64,000 nucleotides of DNA from contig NZ_CP034235.1 in assembly GCF_009728935.1 (NCBI RefSeq), positions 2,518,001-2,582,000 of the forward strand, in the 5' to 3' direction. The notes below the pieces were generated by a model, which worked only from the letters and a program-made list of their open reading frames with translations, did no database searches and was not told the DNA's origin. This DNA is from Paenibacillus psychroresistens (GTDB taxonomy: Bacteria > Bacillota > Bacilli > Paenibacillales > NBRC-103111). Both the position numbers and the translations under genes were made by a program. Positions 19,908 to 29,729 of this stretch are shown here, one piece after another (within the stretch, counting starts at the first letter, position 1; each line of letters opens with the position of its first letter).

Positions 19908-21149
19908 TTGCATTCAGAATCTGTCTTGCTTGCTCAAGAATTTTTAACTTCCATTTTAATTATGTTCTTGATTGGTACAATTGGAGGCAAGCTTGCGAGT
20001 AAATTTAATATTCCAGATGTTGTTATATTTTTGCTCATTGGCATACTTCTGGGCTCTAATGCTCTAGATCTGATCGATATACATACGGATTCAACGATTA
20101 ATCAAGTCATTTTATTGTTTGGGGCAGCCTTTATTATTTTTCATGGCGGCATGATTACGCATTTCTCCATATTGAAGCAGGTTTGGAAGACAATCACTTT
20201 ACTTTCTTCGCTGGGTGTTCTGATAACCGCCTTTATTGTTGCCATTGCAGCCAGTCTGATTTTTCAAATAGATTTTAAAGTGGCGCTTTTATTAGGAGCG
20301 ATCCTTGCATCAACTGACCCTGCAGCCTTAGTTCCTATTTTTCAGAAATTCCCGATCCGACGGAAAGTATCGCAGACAGTTATAGCGGAATCTGCCTTTA
20401 CCGATGCAACGGGTGCAATATTGACTGTAGTTGTGTTTGGAATTATTCAATCGGGTGCTTCTGTTAACGGACTTACAATAAGCTGGCAATTTATCCAGCT
20501 TGCGCTTGGTGGAATTGTCGTTGGCGCTGCTATAGGCTGGTTTGCAGCATTCTTGATTTCAGAAAATGATCGTGGCCTATTACGTGAATTTACTCCAATG
20601 GTTGTGGTATTAACGGTTTTAGCTGTTTATTTACTCTGTGAAAAATTACATTTTAGCGGGTTTATGGGGGTGTTCGTCGCGGGGTTGATGGTGGGAAATG
20701 CCAAGTCATTGAAGCTGACTGTTTTACCAGAGCAGGAGCATGCTGCCCATCAATTTATTGATGCAGTTGGCTTAAAGCTGCGTATGCTGATCTTTATCTT
20801 GCTTGGAAGCCAGGTGGATTTTGCCATCCTTAAACATTATGGTTGGTCCAGTTTATTAGTTGTAGTGATTTTTATGTTTATTGCGCGGCCAATTACCGTA
20901 TTGGCTAGTCTTCTGCCGGATCGGAAGGCTAAATGGAAGCGCGAAGAGATCGTGTTCTTCTTTTGGGCCAGAGAAACGGGAGTAATTGCAGCCGCATTAA
21001 TGGGGATTGTAGTTAGCAGCGGCTTGCCAGATGGAAAGCTGCTATCGGCTGTCACTTTCTTAGCGATTCTAGTTACCTTAATCGTACAAGCAAGCTCAAC
21101 TCCATATGTCGCCAGGAAACTAAATATAAGGGAATCCGATGATTTATAA
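19908..21149 (+). CDS. Cation:proton antiporter, CPA family
   Basis: A 413-residue protein of about twelve membrane helices starting at TTG behind AGAAGGGAG. IPDVVIFLLIGILLGSN, ASTDPAALVPIFQKF and AESAFTDATGAIL are the conserved helices of Na+/H+ exchangers, the last carrying the transport Asp in a Thr-Asp pair where CPA1 proteins usually have Asn-Asp. There is no C-terminal TrkA or cyclic-nucleotide domain. It would exchange sodium or potassium for protons at the membrane. It converges with spoVB, the stops being only 6 nt apart. Confidence 0.87.
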   Translation: MHSESVLLAQEFLTSILIMFLIGTIGGKLASKFNIPDVVIFLLIGILLGSNALDLIDIHTDSTINQVILLFGAAFIIFHGGMITHFSILKQVWKTITLLSSLGVLITAFIVAIAASLIFQIDFKVALLLGAILASTDPAALVPIFQKFPIRRKVSQTVIAESAFTDATGAILTVVVFGIIQSGASVNGLTISWQFIQLALGGIVVGAAIGWFAAFLISENDRGLLREFTPMVVVLTVLAVYLLCEKLHFSGFMGVFVAGLMVGNAKSLKLTVLPEQEHAAHQFIDAVGLKLRMLIFILLGSQVDFAILKHYGWSSLLVVVIFMFIARPITVLASLLPDRKAKWKREEIVFFFWARETGVIAAALMGIVVSSGLPDGKLLSAVTFLAILVTLIVQASSTPYVARKLNIRESDDL

Positions 21150-21155
21150 TAAGCT

Positions 21156-22727
21156 TCATTGTATTTTATTACCGATAAAAGGAATGCGCCGCAGATCATA
21201 TTTATCAACCAGCTTTAGAACAGCTACACAAATCAGATAAACTAGGATTCCCAAAAGGCTTGAAGCAATGAAACGCCATATATACGAATCCGTCCAATTG
21301 GTGTTCATGCACATATAACAAGCTGCACCCATGATAAGCATAGAGGCTCCAACCTTGAAGAAATCCACAGAATCCATCGAAAATTTAAGTAAGCGGGAAA
21401 CACTAAACCAGTGAAGAATAGTGACAACGATAATATTCACATTAATTGCCATGATTGCACCCAAGATACCGAAGCTGGGTTTGGAAGCTAGCCAGTATAT
21501 CAACAGCAGCTTGATTGCAGCTCCGATAAATGTGTTCACTAAAGCACTGCCAGGCTTGTCTAACGCTTGTAAAGCAGCTTGCAAGGGGGCTTGGAAGTAA
21601 ATGAAAAGTGCAATCGGCGCCATCATTTTTAGCATAATATTTAAGTCGGGAATGTTGAATAAGTAATGACAAATCGGATCGGCCAGAACGTACATAATGA
21701 CTGCAAATGGGGCTCCTGTTACAAGCGCAAGGCGAAGCGATTGCTGCAATCTTTTATGGATGGTTTTCATATCTTTACGAGCTGCCGCTTCGGATAAAGA
21801 GGGAATCAACGAGACGGAAAGTGAGAATGTGAGCGCACTTGGCAGTAGGATAATTGGAATTATCATCCCTTGCAGCATTCCATACTGTGCTGTTGCTGTA
21901 ATAGTGGCTACTCCGGCAATAGCTAAGCTTTGAACAATTACAATAGATTCAAGGAAATAGGAAAGCGAGCCAACCAGGCGGCTAGCAGTTACGGGAAGTG
22001 AGATCCGGAAGATTCGTTTAATAATATTTTTATTGGATTTTAAAGCGGACATGGAGCCTATAGCTACTTTTGTGAAAATCTTGTAGCCTTTTCTGTTTCT
22101 CCAGTAGTAGAACATGATGACGAGCAAGCCGCCAATTTCACCAACCAGCACTCCAGCCATTGCGCCAGCAGCAGCATATTCAACTCCACGCGGAAGCATC
22201 ATATAGGCAAAAAACAAGACGAAGAAGATGCGCATTAATGTTTCACAAACCTGGGATACAGCGGTGGGGATCATATTCTGTCTACCTTGAAAATAACCTC
22301 TAAATACGGAGGAGATGCTAACAAGGATAATAATCGGACTCATCCAAAGAAATGTATAGTATACACGGTCATCGGTGAATAGATGCTGAGTGATCCAAGA
22401 GGCTGCACTAATTGAGATGACTGTAAGAAAAACCCCCAGTGTACCCGTGATCGCTAGAGAGCTCCATAAAAGCCGCTGGATTCTGGATTCATTTCCTTGA
22501 GCCTCAGCTTCAGCTATTAATTTAGAAAGTGCTAATGGTATGCCGCCAGTAATTATGGTGATAATGACAATTAAGAAGGGGTACCCCATCTGATACAACC
22601 CTACTCCTTCAGCACCAATGACACGTGGAAGGGCAATACGTGGAATAAAACCAAGGATGCGGTTAACAATGCCCGCTGCTAATAAGATCAGAGTACCTTT
22701 CATAAAGGATTGCTTGTATTTGCTCAA
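21156..22727 (-). CDS. spoVB: Stage V sporulation protein B-type polysaccharide flippase
   Basis: A 523-residue MATE-like/MVF flippase with about 14 membrane helices. GTLILLAAGIVNRILGFIPRI and GAEGVGLYQMGYPF open the protein; FRGYFQGRQNMIPTAVSQ is a hallmark of the SpoVB group. In Bacillus SpoVB is needed for spore cortex synthesis, presumably moving lipid-linked precursors. I start at TTG 22727, which has GAAGAAGG ahead of it, rather than the longer frame to 22799, whose added residues look non-conserved. It lies next to comN, divergently, as in the Bacillales block. Confidence 0.88.
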   Translation of the reverse strand: MSKYKQSFMKGTLILLAAGIVNRILGFIPRIALPRVIGAEGVGLYQMGYPFLIVIITIITGGIPLALSKLIAEAEAQGNESRIQRLLWSSLAITGTLGVFLTVISISAASWITQHLFTDDRVYYTFLWMSPIIILVSISSVFRGYFQGRQNMIPTAVSQVCETLMRIFFVLFFAYMMLPRGVEYAAAGAMAGVLVGEIGGLLVIMFYYWRNRKGYKIFTKVAIGSMSALKSNKNIIKRIFRISLPVTASRLVGSLSYFLESIVIVQSLAIAGVATITATAQYGMLQGMIIPIILLPSALTFSLSVSLIPSLSEAAARKDMKTIHKRLQQSLRLALVTGAPFAVIMYVLADPICHYLFNIPDLNIMLKMMAPIALFIYFQAPLQAALQALDKPGSALVNTFIGAAIKLLLIYWLASKPSFGILGAIMAINVNIIVVTILHWFSVSRLLKFSMDSVDFFKVGASMLIMGAACYMCMNTNWTDSYIWRFIASSLLGILVYLICVAVLKLVDKYDLRRIPFIGNKIQ

Positions 22728-22897
22728 TCGAATACCTTCTTCCCTAATGTTGCTATGTATCTCTTTATGGATATGCAGGAAGTGTCCAAGCTCATGCAAT
22801 ATTTTTACAAAGGCTTTTCAACCGGATGGGGAGGATTCTTAAATTATTCAGCGAATAAGTATACTAATTACAGTTAGGCTGTTCGGGAGGAATCATA

Positions 22898-23158
22898 ATG
22901 ACAGATACAACGGAAACAGAATATAACGAAGAAGAGCTGAACAAAATCATTGAAAATTTGTGCTGGAGCAAATCGGAGGAATTCAAAAAGCTCGGGTATG
23001 AAGCATTAACGGGTAAAGATATTTGGGATTGCGTAAGCGATAAATATATTAAAAAAGGTGTGCCGCCTTTGCATCAGGTAGTAAATGATATCTTATCCTT
23101 AAAAACGACACAGTTTATGAATTGGATGACGATGAGGGCATTTAAAGGCACCTTTTAA
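22898..23158 (+). CDS. comN: Post-transcriptional regulator ComN
   Basis: An 86-residue soluble protein. LCWSKSEEFKKLGY, ALTGKDIWDCVSDKY and LHQVVNDILSLKTTQFMNWMT match the ComN (YrzD) family, which in B. subtilis controls comE mRNA. GGGAGGAATC precedes the ATG. Its neighbours spoVB and secD are the same as in B. subtilis. The stop codon lies inside the loop of the terminator hairpin. Confidence 0.88.
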   Translation: MTDTTETEYNEEELNKIIENLCWSKSEEFKKLGYEALTGKDIWDCVSDKYIKKGVPPLHQVVNDILSLKTTQFMNWMTMRAFKGTF

Positions 23159-23175
23159 CAAAAGGTGCTTTTTTT
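23148..23175 (+). terminator. Terminator overlapping the end of comN
   Basis: A perfect 9-bp stem (GCACCTTTT / AAAAGGTGC) with an AAC loop is followed by seven or more T. The 5' arm encodes the last codons and stop of comN. Confidence 0.92.
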
Positions 23176-23248
23176 GTTAACCGAAGTAAATTGACTCCAT
23201 TTTCTTCGATGAGTATAATAGGACTATTGATCTTTGAAGGGAGACAAA

Positions 23249-24487
23249 TTGGTTATGAATGGCAAAAAGTTATTTGCTTTTGTATTTATTGTTTTGATTA
23301 TCTTGGCAACTGTAATCGGGACAAGTCCTTATTTCATGAAAAACATTAAATTGGGTTTAGATTTAAAGGGTGGGTTTGAAACGCTTTATGTTGCCTCTGC
23401 AATTGATGAGGGGGGGGTAGTCACCAAAGAATCATTGAAAGAAACGGCGAAAAGCTTATTAAGACGTGTTGATGCCCAAGGGATTGCCGAACCGGAAATT
23501 AATCCAGAAGGTAATGACAGAATCCGTGTGAAAATCGCGGGAGTTACTGATCAAACGAAGGTTAGGGAAGTTTTAAGCAAGCCTTCCGTATTAAACTTTA
23601 GAGGTCCAGATGGCAAGGTAGTGATGGACGGAGGAGATTTCGTACCCAATGGAGCTAAGGTTGAATATGAGGATGGGACTCGTCCTATCGTTGCGATAAA
23701 ATTAAAAAGCGCAGCCAACTTCAAAAGAGTGACTACCGAGTTATTAGGTAAACAAATGGGCATTTATTTAGATGATGTATTAAAGTCCAATCCCAATGTA
23801 GGAACTGTAATTGATAGCGATACTGCAACCATTACGGGGACATTTACCATTCAAGAAGCCAAGGATTTAGCTAATACAATTAATTTGGGAGCATTGCCGC
23901 TTAAGCTGACAGAGAAATATACACAAAGCGTAGGTGCTACATTAGGTCAAAAGTCATTAGACGATACAATAAAAGCAAGTATTATTGCATTGGTCCTCAT
24001 CATGATTGGAGTGATTGCCTATTATAGAGTTCCAGGCGCAATTGCAAGCTTTACTCTTCTTACTTATACTTGGATGTTATTGGTTGTATTTGATCTATTG
24101 AATGCAACAATGACCTTACCGGGAATCGCGGCTTTCGTTTTAGGGATTGGGATGGCTGTCGATGCGAATATCATCACCTACGAAAGAATTAGAGAAGAGT
24201 TGCGAAGTGGTAAAAGTATTTATTCTTCGTTAAGAGCAGGCTCGAAGACATCTTTCCGGACTATCATTGATTCACATGTAACAATTTTATTAGCTGCAGC
24301 TGTTCTTTATTTCATTGGCAGTGGGGCAATTCAAGGATTTGCTCTAACATTGATTTTCAGTGTATTAGTCAGTTTAATTTCCAATGTATTCCTTTCTCGA
24401 GTTTTATTGCAGTTGTTAGTTAAATCCGGTGTAGTTAATAAACCTCATTATTTTGGCGTTAAGGAGGCTGAAATCAATGCGTTATAA
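23249..24487 (+). CDS. secD: Protein translocase subunit SecD
   Basis: A 412-residue membrane protein using proton-motive force to pull exported proteins. One N-terminal helix is followed by GLDLKGGFETLYV (SecD motif 1), a large periplasm-type P1 domain with PLKLTEKYTQSVGATLG, and five helices including GIGMAVDANIITYERIREEL near the C-terminus. AAGGGA lies 6 nt before TTG 23249; an upstream TTG and downstream ATG are alternatives. SecD and SecF are separate here, whereas B. subtilis has a fused SecDF. The end overlaps secF by 11 nt. Confidence 0.94.
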   Translation: MVMNGKKLFAFVFIVLIILATVIGTSPYFMKNIKLGLDLKGGFETLYVASAIDEGGVVTKESLKETAKSLLRRVDAQGIAEPEINPEGNDRIRVKIAGVTDQTKVREVLSKPSVLNFRGPDGKVVMDGGDFVPNGAKVEYEDGTRPIVAIKLKSAANFKRVTTELLGKQMGIYLDDVLKSNPNVGTVIDSDTATITGTFTIQEAKDLANTINLGALPLKLTEKYTQSVGATLGQKSLDDTIKASIIALVLIMIGVIAYYRVPGAIASFTLLTYTWMLLVVFDLLNATMTLPGIAAFVLGIGMAVDANIITYERIREELRSGKSIYSSLRAGSKTSFRTIIDSHVTILLAAAVLYFIGSGAIQGFALTLIFSVLVSLISNVFLSRVLLQLLVKSGVVNKPHYFGVKEAEINAL

Positions 24488-25382
24488 ATTTGATATTGTA
24501 AAAAACCGAAATAGATACTTTATGATTTCCATAATTATTACTTTGATTGGAATTTTATCTCTTGCTATCTTTGGACTGAATAAAGGGGTTGATTTCAAAG
24601 CTGGAACGACCTTGGATATTACAGTGCCGGGGAAGACGTTGGAAAAGATTCAGGTAGTTAAAATTATCAACGATAGTCTCACCTATCAGCCTTCAACAAC
24701 AACCATTGCAGAGGATCGGGCAAGCGCAAGGTTCGATAAAGTGCTCACCATGATCCAAGTTAATACAGTTATGGATGCTTTTGATAAATTCTATGGGGTC
24801 AAAGTCGAACATGAAGAGAGTACAGTGGATACCGAATTAGCAAACGAGTTGGCGATACAAGCCATAGTTGCTGTATTAATAGCTAGCTTAGGCATTATGC
24901 TCTATATTATTATTCGCTTTGAGTGGCGATTTGCACTTTCTGCAGTGGTTGGATTATTTCATGACGCATTTATGGTAATTGCTATTTTCTCCATTTTTCG
25001 CTGGGAGGTTAATCTACCGTTTGTTGCAGCTGTACTGACTATTATTGGTTACTCGATTAATGATAAAATTGTTGTATTTGACCGAGTACGTGAAAACCTG
25101 CGATTTGCTAAAATTAAAGGTTATGATGATTTGTCCGAGCTAGTTAACCGCAGCATTTGGCAGACGATGTCGCGAAACATTAATACGATTATGACGGTGC
25201 TAATCGGGGCAGTATGTTTGTTCGTTTTTGGAAGTGAGGGTATCCGGATATTCTCTTTAGCCATGATTGTTGGGTTAATTAGCGGAGCCTACTCCTCGAT
25301 ATTTATTGCTTCTCCATTATGGTTGGTCATGAAAAACAAGTCAGTGACATCTGCTAGAAAAGTACTTGCTGCAAAAGAATAG
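24477..25382 (+). CDS. secF: Protein translocase subunit SecF
   Basis: A 301-residue partner of SecD. FDIVKNRNRYFMIS, KGVDFKAGTTLDI, then five helices with TIIGYSINDKIVVFDRVREN and the RNINTIMTVL segment are family signatures. The start is the ATG 9 codons into the longest frame because TTAAGGAGG lies immediately before it, giving translational coupling inside the secD tail. Confidence 0.94.
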   Translation: MRYKFDIVKNRNRYFMISIIITLIGILSLAIFGLNKGVDFKAGTTLDITVPGKTLEKIQVVKIINDSLTYQPSTTTIAEDRASARFDKVLTMIQVNTVMDAFDKFYGVKVEHEESTVDTELANELAIQAIVAVLIASLGIMLYIIIRFEWRFALSAVVGLFHDAFMVIAIFSIFRWEVNLPFVAAVLTIIGYSINDKIVVFDRVRENLRFAKIKGYDDLSELVNRSIWQTMSRNINTIMTVLIGAVCLFVFGSEGIRIFSLAMIVGLISGAYSSIFIASPLWLVMKNKSVTSARKVLAAKE

Positions 25383-25388
25383 TAAGCA

Positions 25389-25418
25389 GCCGCGTAAATT
25401 CACATTTACGCGGCTTTT
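25389..25418 (+). terminator. Terminator after secF
   Basis: A perfect 10-bp stem (GCCGCGTAAA / TTTACGCGGC) with a 6-nt loop is followed by four T. Confidence 0.85.
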
Positions 25419-25520
25419 CAAATAATAAGGTCTTTTTCATGGCTGTGTGCTTATACTGATCTTATTATAAGGTTGCCCGTTGCGTGTATATCTTGAATCC
25501 GTTAGTAAGGAAGTGTTTTT

Positions 25521-26474
25521 ATGTCAGATCAGCGGTTAATACAAGCGAAATCTACAGCTTGGGCGGGAATGATCGTTGCGATCCTTTTAATTATGATGAA
25601 GGGCATTGTTGGTTTATTAAGCAACAGTAGGGCCTTAATAGCCGATGCGGCCTATTCAGCTTCCGTTTTTGCTGGATCGTTAGCTATAAGGCTTGGGGCT
25701 AGCCCAACAAAAACATCTTCAAGTGAAGAGCAAACGTCAAGAACCGCTAAAGCGGAAACGATTACAGCTATATTGGTTGCGGTATTGCTGCTAGTGGTTG
25801 CAATGGAAATAGGTATTTCAGCTGTGAAAACCATTTTTAGAGGAGTTAGCAGCCCTCCAGAAGGTTATGCAGTAGTTGCAATCGTAATTTCAATTCTGGT
25901 TAAAGAAGTGATGTTTCGTTACAATTATGCAAGGGGTAAGAAATTAGCCAGCCAATCCCTTATTGCCAGTGCTTGGGAGCATAGGACGGATATGTATGCT
26001 TCCTTTGTTGCGTTGGTAGGTGTTACAGGTGCATTAATTGGGCATTCCTTAGAGATGAAGTCCTTATATATTTTTGATACGGTTGCTAGTTTTTTTATTG
26101 CCATACTGCTTCTGAAAATGGCTTATAAGCTGGTGCTGGAAACCGTTCATTCAACAGATGAGCATCTCTTGCATGCTGAGGATGCAGCTGAATTAATTAG
26201 TACCGTACAGAAGATAAAAGGGATTATTACAGTGGATGAGCTGCGGGCTAGAGAACGTGGGCATTATGTGCTTGTTGATGTGAAAATTAGTGTTAATCCC
26301 AAAATATCCGTACATGAAGGCCATGAAATTGCTAGGCTGGTTAAACAGCAGCTAATGAAGCGATTCATTCACGTTTCGGATGTATACATTCAAGTAAATC
26401 CTTATGACCCAGGCTTTCCTTACAAAAACAATGTAGATCCAGATCATAGTGAAAATGCTTCTTTACTACACTAG
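25521..26474 (+). CDS. Cation diffusion facilitator family transporter with altered metal site
   Basis: A 317-residue protein with six hydrophobic helices and a C-terminal cytosolic ferredoxin-like domain (from about residue 225, IVTVDELRARERGHYVLVDV-type pattern). The overall layout is CDF. The helix-2 motif normally HxxxD reads YSASV, and the helix-5 HxxxD reads EHRTD, so three of four usual metal ligands differ by eye. It would move divalent cations out of the cell, but the substrate may be unusual. It stands between secF and recJ with its own terminator-bounded upstream region. Confidence 0.82.
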   Translation: MSDQRLIQAKSTAWAGMIVAILLIMMKGIVGLLSNSRALIADAAYSASVFAGSLAIRLGASPTKTSSSEEQTSRTAKAETITAILVAVLLLVVAMEIGISAVKTIFRGVSSPPEGYAVVAIVISILVKEVMFRYNYARGKKLASQSLIASAWEHRTDMYASFVALVGVTGALIGHSLEMKSLYIFDTVASFFIAILLLKMAYKLVLETVHSTDEHLLHAEDAAELISTVQKIKGIITVDELRARERGHYVLVDVKISVNPKISVHEGHEIARLVKQQLMKRFIHVSDVYIQVNPYDPGFPYKNNVDPDHSENASLLH

Positions 26475-26518
26475 TTTTAATATTAACTCTTGAATAAATT
26501 TTTGAAACGAGGTGAAAT

Positions 26519-28975
26519 ATGCTCCAATCCAAGGCTAGATGGAATATTCGCCAAGGTGATGAAACGATTGAGCTGCAGCTTGTTGAAGCGCTAAAAATCA
26601 GCCCGTTAATTGCTAAATTATTAGTCACTCGTGGAATCAAAACGGAGGTGGATGCCAGACATTTTCTGGGTGCGGATGAAGCGCATTTTCACGATCCCTA
26701 TTTACTTGATGGCATGACTGAGGCAGTAGAGCGAATTCGAAAAGCATTGACGCACAATGAAAAAATTCGCATTTATGGTGATTATGATGCTGACGGTGTT
26801 AGCAGTACTTCGTTAATGGTATTCCTTCTAAAAACGTTAAATGCGAATTTTGATTATTATATTCCCCATCGCGTCAATGAAGGCTACGGTTTGAATAAAA
26901 ATGCGCTTGAGCTTGCTAAGAAAAGTGGAGTTTCCCTTCTAATCACAGTGGATACGGGGATAAGTGCAACAGAGGAAATTGATTATGCCAATGAGATTGG
27001 TTTGGATGTTATTGTCACAGATCATCATGAGCCGCCAGAGCTGCTGCCTCAAGCATTTGCAATCATAAACCCTAAAAAACCGGGTTGTCCGTATCCTTTT
27101 AAACAGCTTGCTGGTGTGGGTGTAGCCTTTAAGCTTGCCCATGCGTTATTGGGTAGATTGCCTCATGAGCTGCTTGAAATGGCTACACTTGGGACAATTG
27201 CTGACTTAATGCCGCTTCAGGATGAAAATCGATTAATGGTTAAGCTCGGCTTGGAACGCTTGCGGTCAACGGCACTTCCAGGGTTTAAAGCTTTGTTGAA
27301 CGTCTCAGGCATCGAACGAGGTGCGGTTACAGCTTCTCATATCGGCTTTTCAGTAGCGCCAAGAATCAACGCAAGCGGCCGCTTAGATAGCGCGGATACT
27401 GCTGTAAGGTTACTTACAACCGATAATGAACAGGAAGCGGAGCATCTAGCTTTTGATTTGGATGTACTGAATAAAGAGCGTCAGCGAATCGTCGAAGAGA
27501 TGCTAACGGAAGCATTGCTGATGGTTGAGAAGGATCCAAACTTCCATGAACGTAAAGTAATTATTCTGGCAAAAGAAGATTGGAATGTCGGCGTAATCGG
27601 AATTGTCGCTTCCAAGCTTTTGGAAAGATATTATCGTCCGACCATAATTATGGGGATCGACGCTAAAACAGGCTTAGCTAAAGGCTCGGCACGCTCCATT
27701 GTCGGCTTTGATCTGTATAAAGCATTATCCGAGTCAGCTGATTTATTCCTTCATTACGGAGGGCATCAAGCAGCAGCAGGCATGACGATTCAACAAGATC
27801 GGATTCCTGAGCTTGGTCGTCGATTAGAGCTTCTCGCCGAACAATGGCTTAGTCCAGAGGATTTTTTACCGATTATGCAAGCAGATCTGGTTTGTGACCT
27901 GAAAGAAATGCCGCTTGAAATGATCCAGCAGCTTGAACAATTGGCTCCCTATGGAATGGGAAATCCATCGCCTCGCTTTATCTTTCGTGGGTTGGGGATT
28001 GATGAGATGAAAACCATGGGAAGAGAACAGCAGCATCTTAAACTGGTATTGATTGAATCCAAGGGCGAGGCAGCTTGTTCGATAGAAGCCATAGCATTTG
28101 GCAAAGGCACACTCTCCATGTTAATCTCATCTACAGCCCAGGTTGATGTCTACGGTGAGCTATCTGTAAACGAATGGAACGGGAAACGTAAGCCCCAGCT
28201 GATGATGCAGGATATTCAAGTTCAGCAGTCTCAATTATTTGATTGGCGTGGCACGAAGGATTTTGAGAAACGATGGACGGAAGTTGCCTCGAGAAGCTTA
28301 ACAGCTCAATCTTCGGCAGGGATGGATAAAACCAAGAAAAGCACCGTAGCCATTGTTGTTTTTGATGAGGCTGAGAAAGCTAAGCTTCCTCAAGCATTAA
28401 CCATGCTTGGCTGTTCGATCTGGCTGGCAGATTCCTCAGGGAATATTCAGCCTTTGAACTCTTTTGCCAGGGATTCTATATATGCTCAGTGCAAGGATGT
28501 TATCTATTACTTCTTACCCTCAAGCTTGAAGCCATTGCGGATATCATTGTCATTAGCGACTAGTGCAGAACGCATATATACGTTATTCCATGATTCGGAT
28601 CCAACTCAACACACAGCCATACCCGGTAGAGATTTATTCAAAAGTGTTTATGGGACGATTCAGCAGAAGCCTAATATGGATATGAACAGTTTATCGGTAT
28701 CGTTCAGTAAACGATCGGGACTAACACCACCTATGATTCGTTTTATCCTCGATGTATTCGAAGAGCTTGGCTTGATCGAACAGATTGGTCAGCGATATAC
28801 CTGTACTTTAGCACCACAGAAACGTGAATTGTCTACTTCTGAACGTTATCAGATGAGATTGCAGCGTCAGGAAGTAGAGCAAACCTTATTGTATAGCTCG
28901 GCACTAGATCTGAGTCGCTGGATGCTTCCACAGCTCGCAGCTTTACTTAAAGATTCGATTGAAGCTTATGCATAA
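26519..28975 (+). CDS. recJ: Single-stranded-DNA-specific exonuclease RecJ
   Basis: An 818-residue DHH-family 5'-3' exonuclease. The catalytic motifs IYGDYDADGVSSTSL (near residue 84), LITVDTGISA and VTDHHEPPE are followed by DHHA1 motifs GGHQAAAGMT (near residue 416) and an OB domain. The last 240 residues form an extra C-terminal region seen in Firmicute RecJ. A GAGGTG site precedes the ATG. Position before apt and relA matches Bacillales order. Confidence 0.95.
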   Translation: MLQSKARWNIRQGDETIELQLVEALKISPLIAKLLVTRGIKTEVDARHFLGADEAHFHDPYLLDGMTEAVERIRKALTHNEKIRIYGDYDADGVSSTSLMVFLLKTLNANFDYYIPHRVNEGYGLNKNALELAKKSGVSLLITVDTGISATEEIDYANEIGLDVIVTDHHEPPELLPQAFAIINPKKPGCPYPFKQLAGVGVAFKLAHALLGRLPHELLEMATLGTIADLMPLQDENRLMVKLGLERLRSTALPGFKALLNVSGIERGAVTASHIGFSVAPRINASGRLDSADTAVRLLTTDNEQEAEHLAFDLDVLNKERQRIVEEMLTEALLMVEKDPNFHERKVIILAKEDWNVGVIGIVASKLLERYYRPTIIMGIDAKTGLAKGSARSIVGFDLYKALSESADLFLHYGGHQAAAGMTIQQDRIPELGRRLELLAEQWLSPEDFLPIMQADLVCDLKEMPLEMIQQLEQLAPYGMGNPSPRFIFRGLGIDEMKTMGREQQHLKLVLIESKGEAACSIEAIAFGKGTLSMLISSTAQVDVYGELSVNEWNGKRKPQLMMQDIQVQQSQLFDWRGTKDFEKRWTEVASRSLTAQSSAGMDKTKKSTVAIVVFDEAEKAKLPQALTMLGCSIWLADSSGNIQPLNSFARDSIYAQCKDVIYYFLPSSLKPLRISLSLATSAERIYTLFHDSDPTQHTAIPGRDLFKSVYGTIQQKPNMDMNSLSVSFSKRSGLTPPMIRFILDVFEELGLIEQIGQRYTCTLAPQKRELSTSERYQMRLQRQEVEQTLLYSSALDLSRWMLPQLAALLKDSIEAYA

Positions 28976-29029
28976 CTAATAAAGCCAGATTGCAAACACG
29001 CCGGCTATTTAACTTAGGAGGACTTACTA

Positions 29030-29545
29030 ATGAATTTTAAAGACTATATACGTGTGATTCCCGATTACCCCCAACCTGGTATTCGGTTTAAGGATATTAC
29101 AACATTGCTGAATAATGGCCCCGCTTATAAAGCAGCTATTGATGCACTTAAGGAAATGATTAAGGATTTGAAAATCGATTTAATTGCAGGCCCAGAGGCG
29201 CGCGGATTCGTCATCGGAGCACCTCTTGCATATGCTTTAGGAGTAGGCTTTGTACCCATTCGCAAAAGCGGAAAGCTACCTGGCGAGGTTATAGAAGCTG
29301 ATTATGCATTGGAGTATGGAAAAGACAAGCTTGCCATGCACAAGGATGCCATCCAGCCTGGGCAAAAGGTATTAATCGCTGATGATCTGCTGGCTACTGG
29401 CGGGACTATTGCAACTTCGATTCACTTAATTAAAGAGCTCGGTGGAGATATTGTTGGTTCTGTATTTCTAATTGAATTGGGCTATTTACCGGGTAGAGAG
29501 AAGCTAAATGGAATTAACGTTCAATCATTAATCCAATACAACTAA
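29030..29545 (+). CDS. apt: Adenine phosphoribosyltransferase
   Basis: A 171-residue purine salvage enzyme making AMP from adenine and [22 protein letters not shown] opens it; [18 protein letters not shown] and the PRPP loop [14 protein letters not shown] (near residue 120) are diagnostic. AGGAGG lies before the ATG. It is followed by a terminator, so relA is transcribed separately. Confidence 0.96.
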   Translation: MNFKDYIRVIPDYPQPGIRFKDITTLLNNGPAYKAAIDALKEMIKDLKIDLIAGPEARGFVIGAPLAYALGVGFVPIRKSGKLPGEVIEADYALEYGKDKLAMHKDAIQPGQKVLIADDLLATGGTIATSIHLIKELGGDIVGSVFLIELGYLPGREKLNGINVQSLIQYN

Positions 29546-29572
29546 ACGCATATCTGGCCTTTTCAATGATTC

Positions 29573-29596
29573 AACCGTCCTTGCAGGCGGTTTTTT
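29573..29596 (+). terminator. Terminator after apt
   Basis: A stem AACCG-CCT / AGG-CGGTT with one bulged T and a TGC loop is followed by six T. Confidence 0.8.
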
Positions 29597-29651
29597 CTGA
29601 ATTACAGAGAGTCTATGCGCCAGTTTTCCTTATTTGGTTTCGACAGCATTC

Positions 29652-29681
29652 TTGACGTAATGCCTGCTCGGAGGGCATAAT
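29652..29681 (+). promoter_or_regulatory. Sigma-A promoter for relA-dtd
   Basis: TTGACG and CATAAT are separated by 18 nt; both are one mismatch from consensus. The leader before relA would be about 40 nt. Confidence 0.7.
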
Positions 29682-29729
29682 GAATTAAACTCATATAATG
29701 AATATCGGACATAAGGAAAGGGTTACAGA

